Part shown: positions 1-11,700 of the stretch, in pieces | Layout: each line of letters starts with the position of its first letter | Numbering within the stretch: the stretch's first letter is position 1 | Origin: Echinometra lucunter | Lineage: Eukaryota; Echinodermata; Echinoidea; Camarodonta; Echinometridae | Length of the DNA: 64,000 nucleotides | Assembly (NCBI GenBank): GCA_029962745.1 | Contig: CM057151.1 | Coordinates: forward strand, 39,938,943-40,002,942 | Direction of reading: 5' to 3' | The notes under the pieces: model-generated | Seen by the model: only the letters and a program-made list of their open reading frames with translations | What the model was told of the DNA's origin: nothing | The model's database searches: none | Made by a program: the position numbers and the translations under genes

Positions 1-253
1 CCGTTTACAATGTTTTGGGGGTGCGATTTTCCGCATAATCATATAAAACCTTAATCCTTGCACAGCTCGGATCAGATCGTGCCAATAAACCAAAATTTCC
101 AGTTTGCATCATCTTCATGAAAATGTCACTATCCAAATTCATTTTTATGTCTATGAAGTGCCTTTTTGTCGCATATTCTGGCATTATGTTGTGTTTTGAA
201 TTTTTTTTTTTAAATAAAAAACAGATAACAAGAATAATTATAATAACAAAGTA

Positions 254-465
254 GGAGCATTGTGGTACATTGGTGAAGGCTCTTGCCTCTCATACGAGAG
301 GTCCTGAGTTCGATCCTCGCCCATCACTTAGATCCTTGGACAAGGCGTTGACCCAGGTGTGTTAAATGGGTACCTGGCAAAGCTAGGATAATAATAACTG
401 CAGGGCCTACGGAAAGAGCAGTAATAATACTGATGTGGCTACCCTGGGTAAACGAAAAAAAAATC
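254..465 (+). mobile_element. tRNA-derived SINE
   Basis: The first ~70 bases resemble a tRNA with RNA polymerase III boxes: an A-box-like stretch at about 263-275 and B box AGTTCGATCC at 307-316. A SINE body follows (cttagatccttggacaagg type), then ATAATAAT, and a 3' segment containing TGGCTACCCTGGGTAAA before an A run. The same 3' segment occurs in the element at 62946-63185, so both belong to one SINE lineage. The polarity and boxes define the + strand. Confidence 0.75.
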
Positions 466-469
466 ACAC

Positions 470-3400
470 AATCAATTTACGTGAAATACAGCTTAACTCA
501 TAAAACAGGCTAATCAGCAGGACCGCTGTTGATGGTTGTTGTTAGGGAGGGATATCGGATGATGAAATCCCCTGCTTAAGACTATACGGTCGGAACCCCC
601 CCCCCCCCTCCTCCCCTCACACACACACACATTAAGTTTTCATATTTTTCTTGTGGAATGAACCAAGTCCACTGTTACTGCATGGTACGTGGTTTTTGTT
701 TTTGTTTTTGTTTTTGTATTTTTTTTTGTCAATAGGCAGTTGTAGATGTACACTGGGTTTCGGGCTTGAGTAGGATCATAAAAAAAATTTGGCTTAGAAT
801 TTTCATCCCCTCAAATGAAAGGAAATCAGTCTCGCGACACCCGAGATATACGAAACCCTTTTTTTTATGAGTTCCATATTTTCCAAGAGGGGATGCATTA
901 CATTGCTTCCAGGACTTCCTGTTCTTTGCCTTTCCTCCCTCTACATCCACACACCTTTACGACACCGATCGTCTTACACATCTTTCAAAGAATGCATTAA
1001 GTAAGTAGAGTAGATCATTAGATTATCTGACCACTATATACTCCATAACCTTATTACTGAAGATGCTTATCCGCCATGCTCTACAAACAACATTGGTCAG
1101 GTGTCCACAAGTCTCCGAGGAACGACATCATGGACATCGGTCGACGTCCAGTCGCGCGCGGATTATGCAAATTTTCAGGCAATCAAGCAAAGAGAGAGGG
1201 GGAGAAAAGAAATTCAAAGAAAGCAGTGGTTTAGTGGCTTAGACACAGGAGGGGAGCATGTGCCCTCTCTAATGGTGAAAAGGGAAAAGAGGTGAAAAAA
1301 GAAAAGAGAAGGGGGATGGAGAAGAAAAGATGACGACTGCGCTTGATCCACACTCTCATACTCACTCGGCAGCAGAGGCAGTGAAACGTCAGGCTCCGAC
1401 AATGACAGAGTAGTGCACCACGTGTTAGGCATGCAGACAAAAGGTCTCCCTCCTATTGTCCGATCAAGCCCAACGTTACGCCCCGCCTCCTCTGCCCCAG
1501 GTCCTTGTTCTTTTGCATTTTGTTCACCGAGCAAGACCAGTGAGCCCCCCCCCCCCCAACCCTTCCGTGCTCATGGCCAATCGGTATATTTTGAAGAACG
1601 CTACGCCTGCGCACAGAGGGTATACAGAAAACGTTGTACCCCTGCTGCCAGTAGCGCCGGAACCCTGAGAGAAATAATGGATTGACGGCAGCGGGGGGGG
1701 GGGGGGGGGGGGGGGAGTGCTTACAACACTTCTGCCCCCACCCCGCCCAAATCCTTTGTCCTCTCTCAGCGTTTCGTCGCCAATGCCTGTGTTGGACCAA
1801 GGAGTTTCAAGAGCTGGAGTCACATCTAACGCATTCCCTTTGAAGTGACGTTCGATGCCGCCAGGAAAAAATATGTCAGGCATGTGCTTAACTCGATCTT
1901 CCTTGCAGATACGTAGACAAAGGTTTTCTGCCTGGCTGCAAACTTACGGGCCATTTTCAAAGGGAAATATGCTTTTGTAATGATAATTACTTTTCGCTAC
2001 CACTCGTCTGATAATATGAGCAGTACACAGTACTTACGTTTAAAGGAGGCAAGCGAAAGGAAATGGTGCAAAATTTCCTGAAATATAAATCAAAATTACT
2101 CGACTGGGCATGTGTGGGCGCTAATCTGACATATAACATCATAAATAACTGTACTTCAACAAATTCACTCTTTCTTTTCGTTTGCAGGAAGTAAACGGAA
2201 AAGTGTCAAATTGCGGGTTTTAGGATTGTAAAATTTTACTCTTTTTCACAGATTAAACCTGCTATCATGCGACATACGCAAATTTCTGGACACAGATAGG
2301 CCTTTGTATTCATATTTTATCATCTATTCAATTTTCTCTCTGTTAATTCAAATAAAAAGTGAAATATTAAAGATATTCTATTTGTGGCAAAAAGCATTAC
2401 TCAAGCTTTCCCCTGATGTGGCGGCATCGAACCTAGACATCAAAGGCAACAGCACACCTGTAGATTCTATTGTGCAACTTTAGAAAGGGACAGCTGCTTG
2501 AAATAATTTGTTGCCAGTTGGGACTCCAGCTCTTATAACTCCTTGCTACTAGAGATGGACTAATAATGGAGTCTTTCTTTGATCTTATCACGACCGCCGC
2601 CACCTGAAAATGTGAAATGTGAAAATGTGAATGTTGATGAGCACATTCATTAGTCGCGACAATGTTGATTACGTAATAACGAGTCGTCACAAACAAAACA
2701 ACATTTTAAGTTTCTTCGAATTCATTTCACTGAATTGTCATTTCAGGAAATGTATCGTGATTTCAAACCAGTAAGAAGCGAGCAGCGAACCCCAACATGC
2801 CCAAGCTATGACAATTTCCTTGATATGAGATTGATTATTACAGAAGTGGACACTTGTGGACATGCATCTGACCTTGCCTATAACTTTGAAAGATACATAA
2901 TTATACTCTACGGTTTTATGACCTCATATCCCGCCTCATATTCCTGGAAACGAATCGGATAAGTTTCAAAATGAAGTTTAAGATCATTGTGTTACGGCAG
3001 AATTTACGGGTCTCTCTTGCCAACTGCTTGTAATTTCCTATTTAAAAATGTATACACAACAATTTTCATTTTGTACGCCACAACTGCACATGCATTTTTA
3101 TAATTTTAAGTGATTTATTTTCTTCTGCGCTTGCATTTTGTAGATTTTTCAAATCAAACTTCTGGTTCTCTTCAGGCTGACTGGCGGCGGTCATGATGAG
3201 ATCAAAGTGGAGAAGCATGTTTGGAATGTCATTGTGATACTTTTGATAGAGTCGGGTGCATGAATTCATTACGTTACCGATCAGTGTCCATCTCTACTAG
3301 GGTCCATGCTTGTTCCAACCAGTAGCAGACGACGATCAACTCCAAGCGCAAACAATAAATGCATACCACTTGCACCTTCCCACTGTAATCAACATACGTT

Positions 3401-4300
3401 CACAATGCCCATCTGCTTTAGGAATGGGAATCAGATTTAGCAGGCTTAACCAAGCGCAAGAATGTCCCAATGCTAGCCTTTCCCCAAACCAGACTCCATT
3501 GATAAGTTGTGTCCTATTACATACCATAAAACTATATGTTGAATAGAATAAAAATGACTGCAATTGACTAAAAGTGCAAAATCAAGGTTTGCTCAAAATG
3601 ATATCTTATTTAGCAATGCAAACTACAGGGAAATAGAAAGAAAATGTATAAGAAATTGATACAAGAAAAGAAAAACGTCTGAGACTTCCCATCGTGCATC
3701 GGCGAGTCCTGAATCGGCCGCGTTGTAGTAAAGAATGCCTCTAACTTTGTATAACAGAATACGAAAGGTCACTGCAACAGACGAAAGAAAATTTAATGAA
3801 ATAAACCTGAACCTTAACTGGAGAGAGCTGGATAAAAATACTGTAGAACAAAAGAAATATCAAATCAGAAGTCGTCATACTTTCTTTGGACTATAAGGAA
3901 AGAAGAGCTAGGAAGTTTCAGAATATGACTTGGGAACCAAATGCAGTCTTTCAGAATTCAGTTAGAAGTTATTCCGACGTCGAGGTGCCCACAGGCATGA
4001 GTCATCAGTGATCTTGGCTTATTCTTACATTGAGTTGTTGACAAAGTAAGTTAAAAAGGACCGATTCATAACATGAAATTTGAAAAGTTCATAATTCTGT
4101 ACTTGTTTTTTTTTTCAAAGTTATTGTCCAGATCTATACCAGTAGGTAAGTGGGATTCAAGTTCGAGGAGATCATTGCAGTAGTTTGGGTCGAAAAGTTG
4201 AGGAACCGACATGGCCCTTATAAAAAAAAAAGTACATCCATGGTACAACGATGGAGGCTCAGTAAATGGTCAAATTACAGAATATTTGTGCATAGGTATA
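470..4300. other. No gene seen; low-complexity tracts
   Basis: I see no supportable gene here. The region holds C/CA tracts near 597-632, T-rich tracts near 693-730, a 23-base G homopolymer at 1693-1715 and polypurine segments near 1190-1330. Short open frames overlap on both strands around 1200-1880, but they are created by these biased tracts. Confidence 0.6.
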
Positions 4301-4534
4301 CAAGGGTACTTTTTTTACAGGAGGGGGGAGGGGGAGGAGGAGGAGGGGAGACCTTGTTTTACTCAATGGATAAAATTGGGATTAAGCAAGGTCGTTGATT
4401 AAGAGGATGGTATGGGATGATAAAATCTCATTATCTCCTTCTCTGATCCCCTTCCCCAACCTCTCAGTCCTCTTCTCAAATGACCCCCTTTTCTTTCCCC
4501 CCTTTTTGACATTAAATTTTCCGCAAGGGAGTAG

Positions 4535-4592
4535 GATGGGGGTGCACCCCCCCCCCCCCCGAGGCAGAGGAGTTCCGCCCCTGGCAAGCAAA
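4535..4592 (-). mobile_element. hAT-like transposon end fragment
   Basis: Read on the minus strand the segment starts CAGGGGCGGAACTCC and runs into a G-rich stretch. From general knowledge this CAGGGGCGG start is characteristic of hAT (Tip100-type) termini. The opposite end was not found with confidence, so this is a fragment or a solo end; it is followed by an A run. Confidence 0.4.
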
Positions 4593-4683
4593 AAAAAAAA
4601 AAAAAAAATCGCACCCCATTTTCTGCTTTCGCAGCTTCAAAAAAAAAGAGGGCCCACAAGAACTGGGACGCATCTGTTGTGAT

Positions 4684-4735
4684 CAGTGGTGTAACTACGG
4701 GGGGGCACGTGCCCCCAATCGGCTGGCAAAAAAAA
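4684..4735 (+). mobile_element. hAT-like transposon end fragment (CAGTGGTGTAACTACGG)
   Basis: The segment begins CAGTGGTGTAACTACGG and continues with a GGGGCACGTGCCCC palindrome and an A run. CAGTGGYGTA starts are common at hAT-type ends in metazoans (family knowledge). No matching far end was located, so only one terminus is called. Confidence 0.4.
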
Positions 4736-5267
4736 AAGGGAAAAAAGAAAGAAAAGAAAGGAGAAGGAAAGTGAAAAGAGAGGGGGAAAACAAAGAAAGT
4801 GAAAACCGGAAACCGGGAGGCGCTTGCTCACTTCGCTCGCGAGCATTTAAGAAACTTAACCTATGCCAATGATAATTACTATTCTTATAAAAGGAATCAG
4901 TTTGCATTTTGTGTCTCAATCTGATGTCATAGGCTTCTATTCTTCCACTCACAGAGAACCACATCTGGATTTCACTCCATGAAATCGAGCTTCAAGTTTA
5001 CCCTAAAAATAGATTCACTTTCCGTAGATAATGGTCACGTCTAGATAAAAACAAAAGTTCACATTTTTTATGTTATAGTTCGCTACTAACAAGATGATTT
5101 CGGGCACTGCAATCAGCCTTTTTCAGAAGGGAGTTAACAAAGTACAATAGGGGCCTATTTGGGCAGCGAGGTGGTTTACAAAATTACAAAAAGTACTGTA
5201 TTTTGCTGACGAATCTATACATTTATATATTGGGGGGGGGGGGGGAATAGCTGCAGCACATGTGTGA

Positions 5268-5920
5268 TCAAATAGATTAGATATCTCAAAGGCTTATAGC
5301 GTATTTCGATGACAAAATAACATTTCTGTAATGAAAAAGAGTATATTTTTTTCCTCGCTCGCTGCTCTTGCTCATTTTCTTGCAAAGCAAATGAAACCGG
5401 CAAGTGAAGTGACCAAATAAAGAATTTAGATGTTTCATAGGCCCATAGTGTAATTTGCTGAAAGCGTCAAATAATTAATAGTTTTTGGAGAGCGAACGAA
5501 TTGGGAGAGCGAGGTGACCGAATGAATAATTTAGATGTTCCATATGCTGACAATGTAATTTACTAATTTCGCTCGCTCGTAATTTTTAGAAACAGGATGG
5601 TACTGGGCATCAGTAGATCAGGAACGTGCCAAAATAAGAGTCATTGCAGCGAGGTAAACAGATATGGGGCCCGTTGCATAAAACTTTTGCCACACTTTTT
5701 TCTGGCAAAAAAAAGTCCGGCAAATTTTTATGTAATGGAAAACTATGGCAATTTTTTTTTTGCCGTAGTTTCCTCAAATTTTGCCATAAAAAACTCCGGC
5801 AAAAGTTTTATGCAACAGGCCCCTGAATTTGAAATATCATAATTATAGGTCTATAGAGGTCCAATAGTTTATTTTGATAACAAAATAACACGTCTTTCAT
5901 TGAAATAAAGCTCGCAAGAT
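5268..5920. repeat. Decayed tandem repeat interrupted by a MITE
   Basis: Related segments containing TTAGATGTTYCATA and a following GTAATTT/GACAAAATAACA motif recur near 5268, 5426, 5528 and 5850, at irregular spacing of about 100-160 bases when the inserted MITE (5666-5823) is ignored. Divergence is high, so this is an old array. No coding potential is seen. Confidence 0.45.
5666..5823. mobile_element. Foldback MITE, family GGGGCCCGTTGCATAAAA (copy 1)
   Basis: The element is about 158 bases and almost entirely an inverted repeat: it begins GGGGCCCGTTGCATAAAACT and ends with the complement of that sequence, with inner arms built on TTTGCC/GGCAAA. A close copy lies at 34051-34209 and a relative at 56560-56718. 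It is non-coding; mobilisation must have been by another element's transposase. The superfamily is not determined because no clear target duplication is seen. Confidence 0.85.
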
Positions 5921-6845
5921 ATCTAGGAAGATGCGTCATTTCCCCCAAATTTAAAAACGCTTCACGTCCCAAAAGGCACCTTGTTTTGAAATTGCTGTTG
6001 TTATTGTTAACAGGATAGAATATACAGTATGCATATTACATACATATGCACACCCATGGGTGTCACCCTCGCACACTTTTCCACTCGGTGCCCCCTCAAC
6101 GCGTTGACCCACAGTACGCCACTAGTTCTGATTTTCTAACCTTTAGTTTCGTCTCCCCAAGATGTGCACCTCCCCATGCCCAAACCAGCCTACGCCCTTG
6201 TTCCACCACTAACTTGATAAGATGATGTGCCAATCTGCTTTAAAGAAGATAATACCCTGACCCGTAGGGCACACTGACACGATATCCCTTAAGTCATACT
6301 ACAAGTTCTGCTCGTAAATGGTTCCTTCCACAATCTAGCATTTTCATATATTTACTTTTGTTGCCCCCTTTTTAAAAGTATTTTTGTTTCCATGCTTCTG
6401 TGCCAGCTTTTCTGGGATTTCGTTGTTGTTGTCGTGTCTTTTATTTTGCCACATCCGTCTCTGTTTAATACCACTATGTCAGATAAACAGATTTTAAAGG
6501 GCTGATAATGATATGAAAAAGGCGACGGCGATACAGCCTCTGGGTAGTTGCCAAGATTAGCCCAGTGATCTATTTCGTTATCCTCAATACATCACTTTGC
6601 TGAATATCTGATTTCGTGTAGCTTCTTTCCTTTTCATTCGTGGTTTCTTCTTATCCCATACACTCACCATGCATGTCTTGTGGATGAAATTTTTGTAATC
6701 CTCTAGGTGGGCCAAAACTATGCCATGCACCTGAAGATTTTCACAATGGCCGGATTCTGTCAATGTATGCAAAGTTCAGCATACGATTCGGATGTTTTAA
6801 TCCATTCCATAGAGAAATAATGGGGAAAATGCTGCTCTCTGTCTA

Positions 6846-6854
<9 letters not shown>

Positions 6855-6898
<44 letters not shown>
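6855..6898. repeat. (CT)n microsatellite
   Basis: About 44 bases of CT dinucleotide, followed by a T-rich stretch to about 6958. It gives an artificial serine/leucine-rich open frame on the + strand that should not be read as a gene. Confidence 0.9.
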
Positions 6899-6900
<2 letters not shown>

Positions 6901-7129
6901 CACATTTTTCAATTTCGGTTTTTATTTTTTATTTTTTTATTTTTTTATTTTTTTTGTTCTTTCCTCTTCCCTGCTTGCTACAGCTTACGAGATCGGCCAT
7001 ATCAGTCTCGTGGCCTGCTGGAAAGTGAACTAAAGGTCAGTGAGACACTTGGAAAACGTTTTATAAAGGTTAAAAACCAACAATCTCTTATGGACCAATT
7101 CGGTTGGGGTGCTGTTTTTTATGGTAATT

Positions 7130-7247
7130 TATAACTGGGGGCTTCAAGTATGCCTAACAAAAGATAACTTATGCATAGCAACGCACCTGGCTCATTGCAC
7201 AACCCATTGAATCAGTTTTTGTTCTTCTTTGGAAGCCCCCCAGTTAT
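7130..7247. mobile_element. Small foldback MITE (ATAACTGGGGGCTTC ends)
   Basis: The left end ATAACTGGGGGCTTC is matched in reverse complement by GGAAGCCCCCCAGTTAT at 7231-7247. The arms are about 18 bases around a unique centre of roughly 80 bases. No coding sequence and no unambiguous target duplication are seen. Confidence 0.6.
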
Positions 7248-8012
7248 GGCCGAGATGAGTATTTTGAAACCGGATTCATCTATAGGCTGTAGGTGTTAGA
7301 AGTGAATATCTCTTGCCAACGCCAAACCATTGCTGAATACTTGTTTTTCACAAAGGTATTCATTGGGAGCAAGTGACCCCGGCAAGTAACGTTGTCTGTA
7401 GGTGTATCAGTGTTAAGCGCTTTGTTCACTTACTTTATTCCTTCAGGATATGCTTTGGATTGGGACATTAATCTAGCTAATGTACTCCCATGTACCCCTT
7501 GTGAATTTTAATGCCTCATCATTTTATTCCTTTCTGAAAGGGTTTTTAATTGAAATGGAGCGATATCAAAACGGCGCAAAGAAACACCGTTCCATTTTGT
7601 TTAACCCCTTTGGTGGAGAGAAGAAGCAAAGTGAAGAAGGGGCACTAGAGACACCTCCAGTGAAATCCGTTATGTGCCCTTTCCTCTAACGCTTTCACTG
7701 GCTTTCAATTGGCATGATCGTGGGAAACAGCAACAGGAAGATGGGTTCATTATTGTGCGATGTTTTCTTAATCTAGTTTAAAGAATGGACTTTCGGGCAC
7801 ATTGGCCTATTTATCTAATTGTCTCGTCTGTATTTTTGTTGGAACACGCGTCTTTTTCCTCATGTTGTGCATGCAGAGACCAATCACTTTCAGCACAGAG
7901 GTTGCATGGATAGATAAGAGGAAATTGGACCGCATCATACGTGCCATGCGTGTTGCTATGTGGCGTCAAATCGAGAAGAACGTGCTCTCAATAATAGGCC
8001 TACACTATGCAA

Positions 8013-9308
8013 GGGCTTATGTCGAAAGGGTGCGTGCGCGGAGCGGGATGGGAGCGGGGAGCGTGTTTTTTTACCGTACCGCTAACGCGTCAGATTCTCT
8101 CATTTAATGCCGCAGAGCGTCTTGAGCAGAGGCCATTATCGCTTTCGGTACGCGATATGCGTAACAAACTGGGTGCCGAGGCCACCAAAGGATGCATATC
8201 CTGAGGCTGGTCAACGGTGGGATGCTCATTCCTTTCCACTTAGGCCATCTGGGAGGAGCCGGTATGACTCTCCTGGTGGTCGGTGGTTGGCGTGTGATCC
8301 TTCGCGGCTGATCCTTGGGAGGAGCCCTATCTCTCTCAGTGGGTCAGTTACTCAGTTACTCAGGGAGTTATCGCATCCAAATGCTCTGGCAGGGTGCAGA
8401 GTATTTGGCCTGATGGTGGGGAAAACCCATTTTCCTAAATCTATACCTCAATTTCGCTACTCTCAAAATAAATCAAAATTGACTATAAATAAAAACTAAA
8501 TTTGCAGTATCCAACACAAATTAAACAAAATGCTTAAAAATATAACTCTAAGTATCAGTAATGATACTCTAACATCTAACTAACAACTTATCATAACAAA
8601 ACTACTAACCAGCACATGCACACCGCAATCAGGACCTGACCTTACTCCCCAAAATCCCCGCCCCCCCCCCCAAAAGAAAATATTAATGAACCAAAATGAC
8701 TTCAAAATGTCAGTACGAATACAGGCGCAAATATTCTAATTTAGAAGTGATAGGCGCCTCTAAATTCAAAAACCAACCAACCAACCAACGCAAAAAAGTG
8801 CAATACCACGAAAGTTGTGCAATAATTGTGCAATACGCATGCGCGTGGACTTTGCCTCGTTAGTGATTGCAGTCACTATATAGACATGAGTACACACATA
8901 CATCGAGGTTTTTTACCCGACTGCTAAGAAACCACAAGTGCCTGTGAGCAAGCAACCAGGCCGGGGACCGACGGCTTAAGGTCCTCTCCGAAGGACCTGA
9001 TAATGAGGATAAATTGGGGTATATTGTAATGGTAGTTTATGGCAACAAGGCCTAGATAGATCTACTGATCGAAGACAGAAGAGGTAGACGTTGTCGAACT
9101 CGAAGCCTACGCTATAGGCTGCTATGCTGCATGTGTGATTTGTATAGCGCGCGCGCGAGCGAGATCGAGATAGCCGAGGCATTCGTAGACAAATAACGGC
9201 CTCCGCTCGAGTCGCTCTTTGGCATTAAATTAGAGAATATGACGCGTTAGCGGTACGGTAAAAAAACACGCATCCCGCTCCGCGCACGCACCCTTTCGAC
9301 ATAAGCCA
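8013..9308. mobile_element. Non-autonomous DNA transposon with long terminal inverted repeats
   Basis: The first ~140 bases (8013-8150) recur in reverse complement at the right end (about 9165-9308), sharing GGCTTATGTCGAAAGGGTGC and ACCGTACCGCTAACGCGTCA. The flanks carry TATGCAAG on both sides (8006-8013 and 9309-9316), giving a 7- or 8-bp target duplication depending on where the first base is assigned. Arms of this length with a 7-9 bp duplication suggest a Mutator-like or similar superfamily (inference). The interior of about 1 kb shows no transposase. An open frame at 8107-8499 crosses the arm and has no recognised domain. A CCAA repeat near 8773 and a hairpin at 8978-8997 lie inside. Confidence 0.8.
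8926..9012. repeat. Interspersed-repeat-like segment with a 7-bp hairpin
   Basis: The stretch contains GGGACCGACGGCTTAAGG followed by a perfect hairpin AGGTCCT/AGGACCT with a 6-base loop (8978-8997). It reminds me of a conserved segment seen in several invertebrate interspersed repeats, but I cannot name the family. It lies inside the long-TIR element at 8013-9308. Confidence 0.3.
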
Positions 9309-9890
9309 TATGCAAGTGGCAGTAATTGGCTTCTTTGCCTCCTTGTACACTTCTTAGTGAGATTGCAGGGCTTCAAAAACCTGTACCGTTAGAGTGAGCT
9401 TGCCACTGATGGGCTCTCGCCTAAGAAGGTGGGAGGGGGGGGGGGCGCAAAATGTAGTTGATGAAATGCAAAAAATAAAAACCAGAGTGTTCCTTCCCCC
9501 CCCCCCTTTTTTTTTTACATTTCATTTTTCCGCCATTCGCCGTGAGGGAGAACTTGCCCTCATGCTCCTGGAGAGTGTTTAACCAATGTCTCTAGCAGGT
9601 ACCTTTTTTTCCGGTGGATTTTCTTGATTGTGGTGCTTTAGCAGCGGTATTGACTCGACTCACACGCTTCAGAAGGAATGGGAAGCTCATCCCAGCTGGG
9701 ATTGCTGGGGATTTACATGTTTTACGTCTGATGAAAACTTCGAGTGGTATTTCATCGCCTCCCCTGTTATTTTCATCTGTCCCTGACGCGTTTGTCAGGA
9801 GAACAGGAGAGGTCTGAGGAAGATGGAAAGAAAGACAGAGACACACGGGCAGAGACGGAGGTGGATGAGAGTGGGGGGGGGGGGGGGGAA

Positions 9891-9907
9891 GGAGAGAGAG
9901 AGAGAGA

Positions 9908-9946
<39 letters not shown>
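9891..9946. repeat. (GA)n microsatellite after a G run
   Basis: A G homopolymer near 9872-9888 is followed by about 56 bases of GA dinucleotide. Translation in all frames gives only repetitive Arg/Glu or Leu/Ser strings. Confidence 0.9.
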
Positions 9947-9956
<10 letters not shown>

Positions 9957-10129
9957 AGTATGAAGTTCAATTCATTAAGTAATGTCCGGCGAAAAGAATT
10001 CCTCCCCCCTAATTCTCATTTTGAAGCCAAAAACCAAAACATAATCATTGCTTTTAAAACTTATCTAATGCTTAATACATATTGTTAAATTTCCTTGTGA
10101 GCTTACATTTAACACAACTTTCTTTATCT

Positions 10130-10230
10130 TATGGAATTGAAATTATCTTGTATGCGCCCTGAGCATCTCTTGAGATGGATATGTTGCGCGTTATAAATAT
10201 TGTCATTATGACAATATTTATAACGCGCAA
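10130..10230. repeat. Retroelement-tail-like sequence ending in a near-perfect 47-bp palindrome
   Basis: GCGCCCTGAGCATCTC followed by GCGCGTTATAAAT resembles the 3' tail shared by some LINE and SINE families (knowledge-based, unsure). It runs straight into a palindrome: a 23-base arm at 10184-10206, a single-base spacer and its exact complement at 10208-10230. The cruciform potential is high. The second arm could be the same tail in opposite orientation, as in a head-to-head insertion. Confidence 0.6.
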
Positions 10231-10254
10231 TATCTTCTTAGGTAAATCAATTAT

Positions 10255-10772
10255 AATGAAAAGAGAGGAGAAAGAGAAACAATTTTTAAAAAGTTCCATC
10301 ACAATCAGTAACGAAACGAGAAAGTTATGAAAGTTTGAAAAGTCTGTATTTACTTTCTGTGGCGACCCTCAAATTGGCAGTATTGCTTCAAAATGGATGG
10401 TTTAATACTGGAAGGACAACTCTCCATATGCTTTACACAAAATTTCACATTTTCACCATTATCACTCGAGGTGCAGCTTTTCTCCTTCTTAGCTTAAAAT
10501 ATATCATGGGAAAATGGCATTTGGCACAACATATGTTGAGTTCATAAAGAGACAAGCAGCATCTTTAGAGGTAATGGAGAAACTATGAAATTTTGTGTAC
10601 AATTATACTGAGAGTTATCCTAAACCTGCCATTTTGAAGCGACATTACCAATTTGAGGATGGCCACATAAAGTAAACTGAGACTTTTGAATTTTTCATAA
10701 CTTTCTTTCGTAACCGATTTTGATGGAACCTTTTTTTTTTGCAATTGTTTCTCTCTATTCTCTCTTTTCATT
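10255..10772. mobile_element. Large foldback element with ~150-bp arms
   Basis: The left arm (about 10255-10415) starts AATGAAAAGAGAGGAGAAAG and is matched in reverse complement by the right arm (about 10622-10772). The match includes the segments around AGTTATGAAA, AAAGTCT, CCTCAAATTGG and CTTCAAAATGG. The arms differ by scattered substitutions and small gaps, indicating age. The roughly 200-base centre is unique. No protein is encoded. Confidence 0.75.
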
Positions 10773-11660
10773 AACATGCATATTTCCCAAGGGTTTCATT
10801 CTTCTTTAAGAATTATGAGGAATTATTCTATCCTCAAATATATGAAAATGAATGCTTTTATTCATTTCTTCAACGTTCAACTACAATCTGTGTGCCACAA
10901 CCTTCTTTTTAATTCCAAGTTAAAATGCTTTAAAGTAAAGTTTATTACACACAAAAAAGACGTGGCAACGCAATATTCGGAATTCTACAAGCACAGAGGG
11001 GACTTATTGGACACATTATGAAGCACATTTTCTCTTTTCTATACCTCTCATCTCAAAAATCTTTCGAAAAATTACTCGAAAACGTGTTGCCATTACCATG
11101 ATTACGCGCAACGGAAAATGGAGATGCCAGGTACTTTTCTAGCACTTCAAGCAACACTATCGCACGATCCTTTAGAGGTGCCGTCTCCGGTCTACCGTAA
11201 AGCATGGTTGTCTTGACAATCCTTATCCTAGATGTGATACTGAGAATGAATTTTCGATTCAGCAGTTATAAACGAAACGGCTTGGTCTTGCACTTTCGTC
11301 TAGAGTTCTTGTTTATTGCGTTATGACTTCGAGGATTTGGGTCGGCTCTACATTATATGTCCTTGGACTTATGACCATATGAGAAGATTGAAATGAAATA
11401 TGAGAGAGAGAGGGGGGGGGGGGCGGAGATCCATACTACTGCACCCCCCCCCACACACACCCATACACATACACACGTATGCATGCAGATACGGGATGAG
11501 GGGATGAAGGGAGAGAGGGTTAGAGAAAGAGATAGAGAAGGGAGTTGCAGAAAGAGGGAGAAAAATGTGTATAGAACAGGGAGAGAAGAGAGAAGTAATA
11601 GAAAGAAGAAAAACATAGCAAGTGATGTAAATCAAATTTTAAAAAGAGAAAGGAAAACAG

Positions 11661-11666
<6 letters not shown>

Positions 11667-11698
<32 letters not shown>
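11667..11698. repeat. (GA)n microsatellite flanking a nested transposon
   Basis: About 32 bases of GA that abut the left end of the element at 11699. A matching GA tract starts at 12070 on the other side, so the outer element sits between two GA tracts, perhaps one original tract split by insertion. Confidence 0.85.

Positions 11699-11700
<2 letters not shown>

Noticed and set aside
8107..8499. 130-codon frame inside the long-TIR element, considered as a transposase fragment
   Set aside because: It starts within the inverted arm, has no DDE-type or zinc-finger motif I can see and is far too short.
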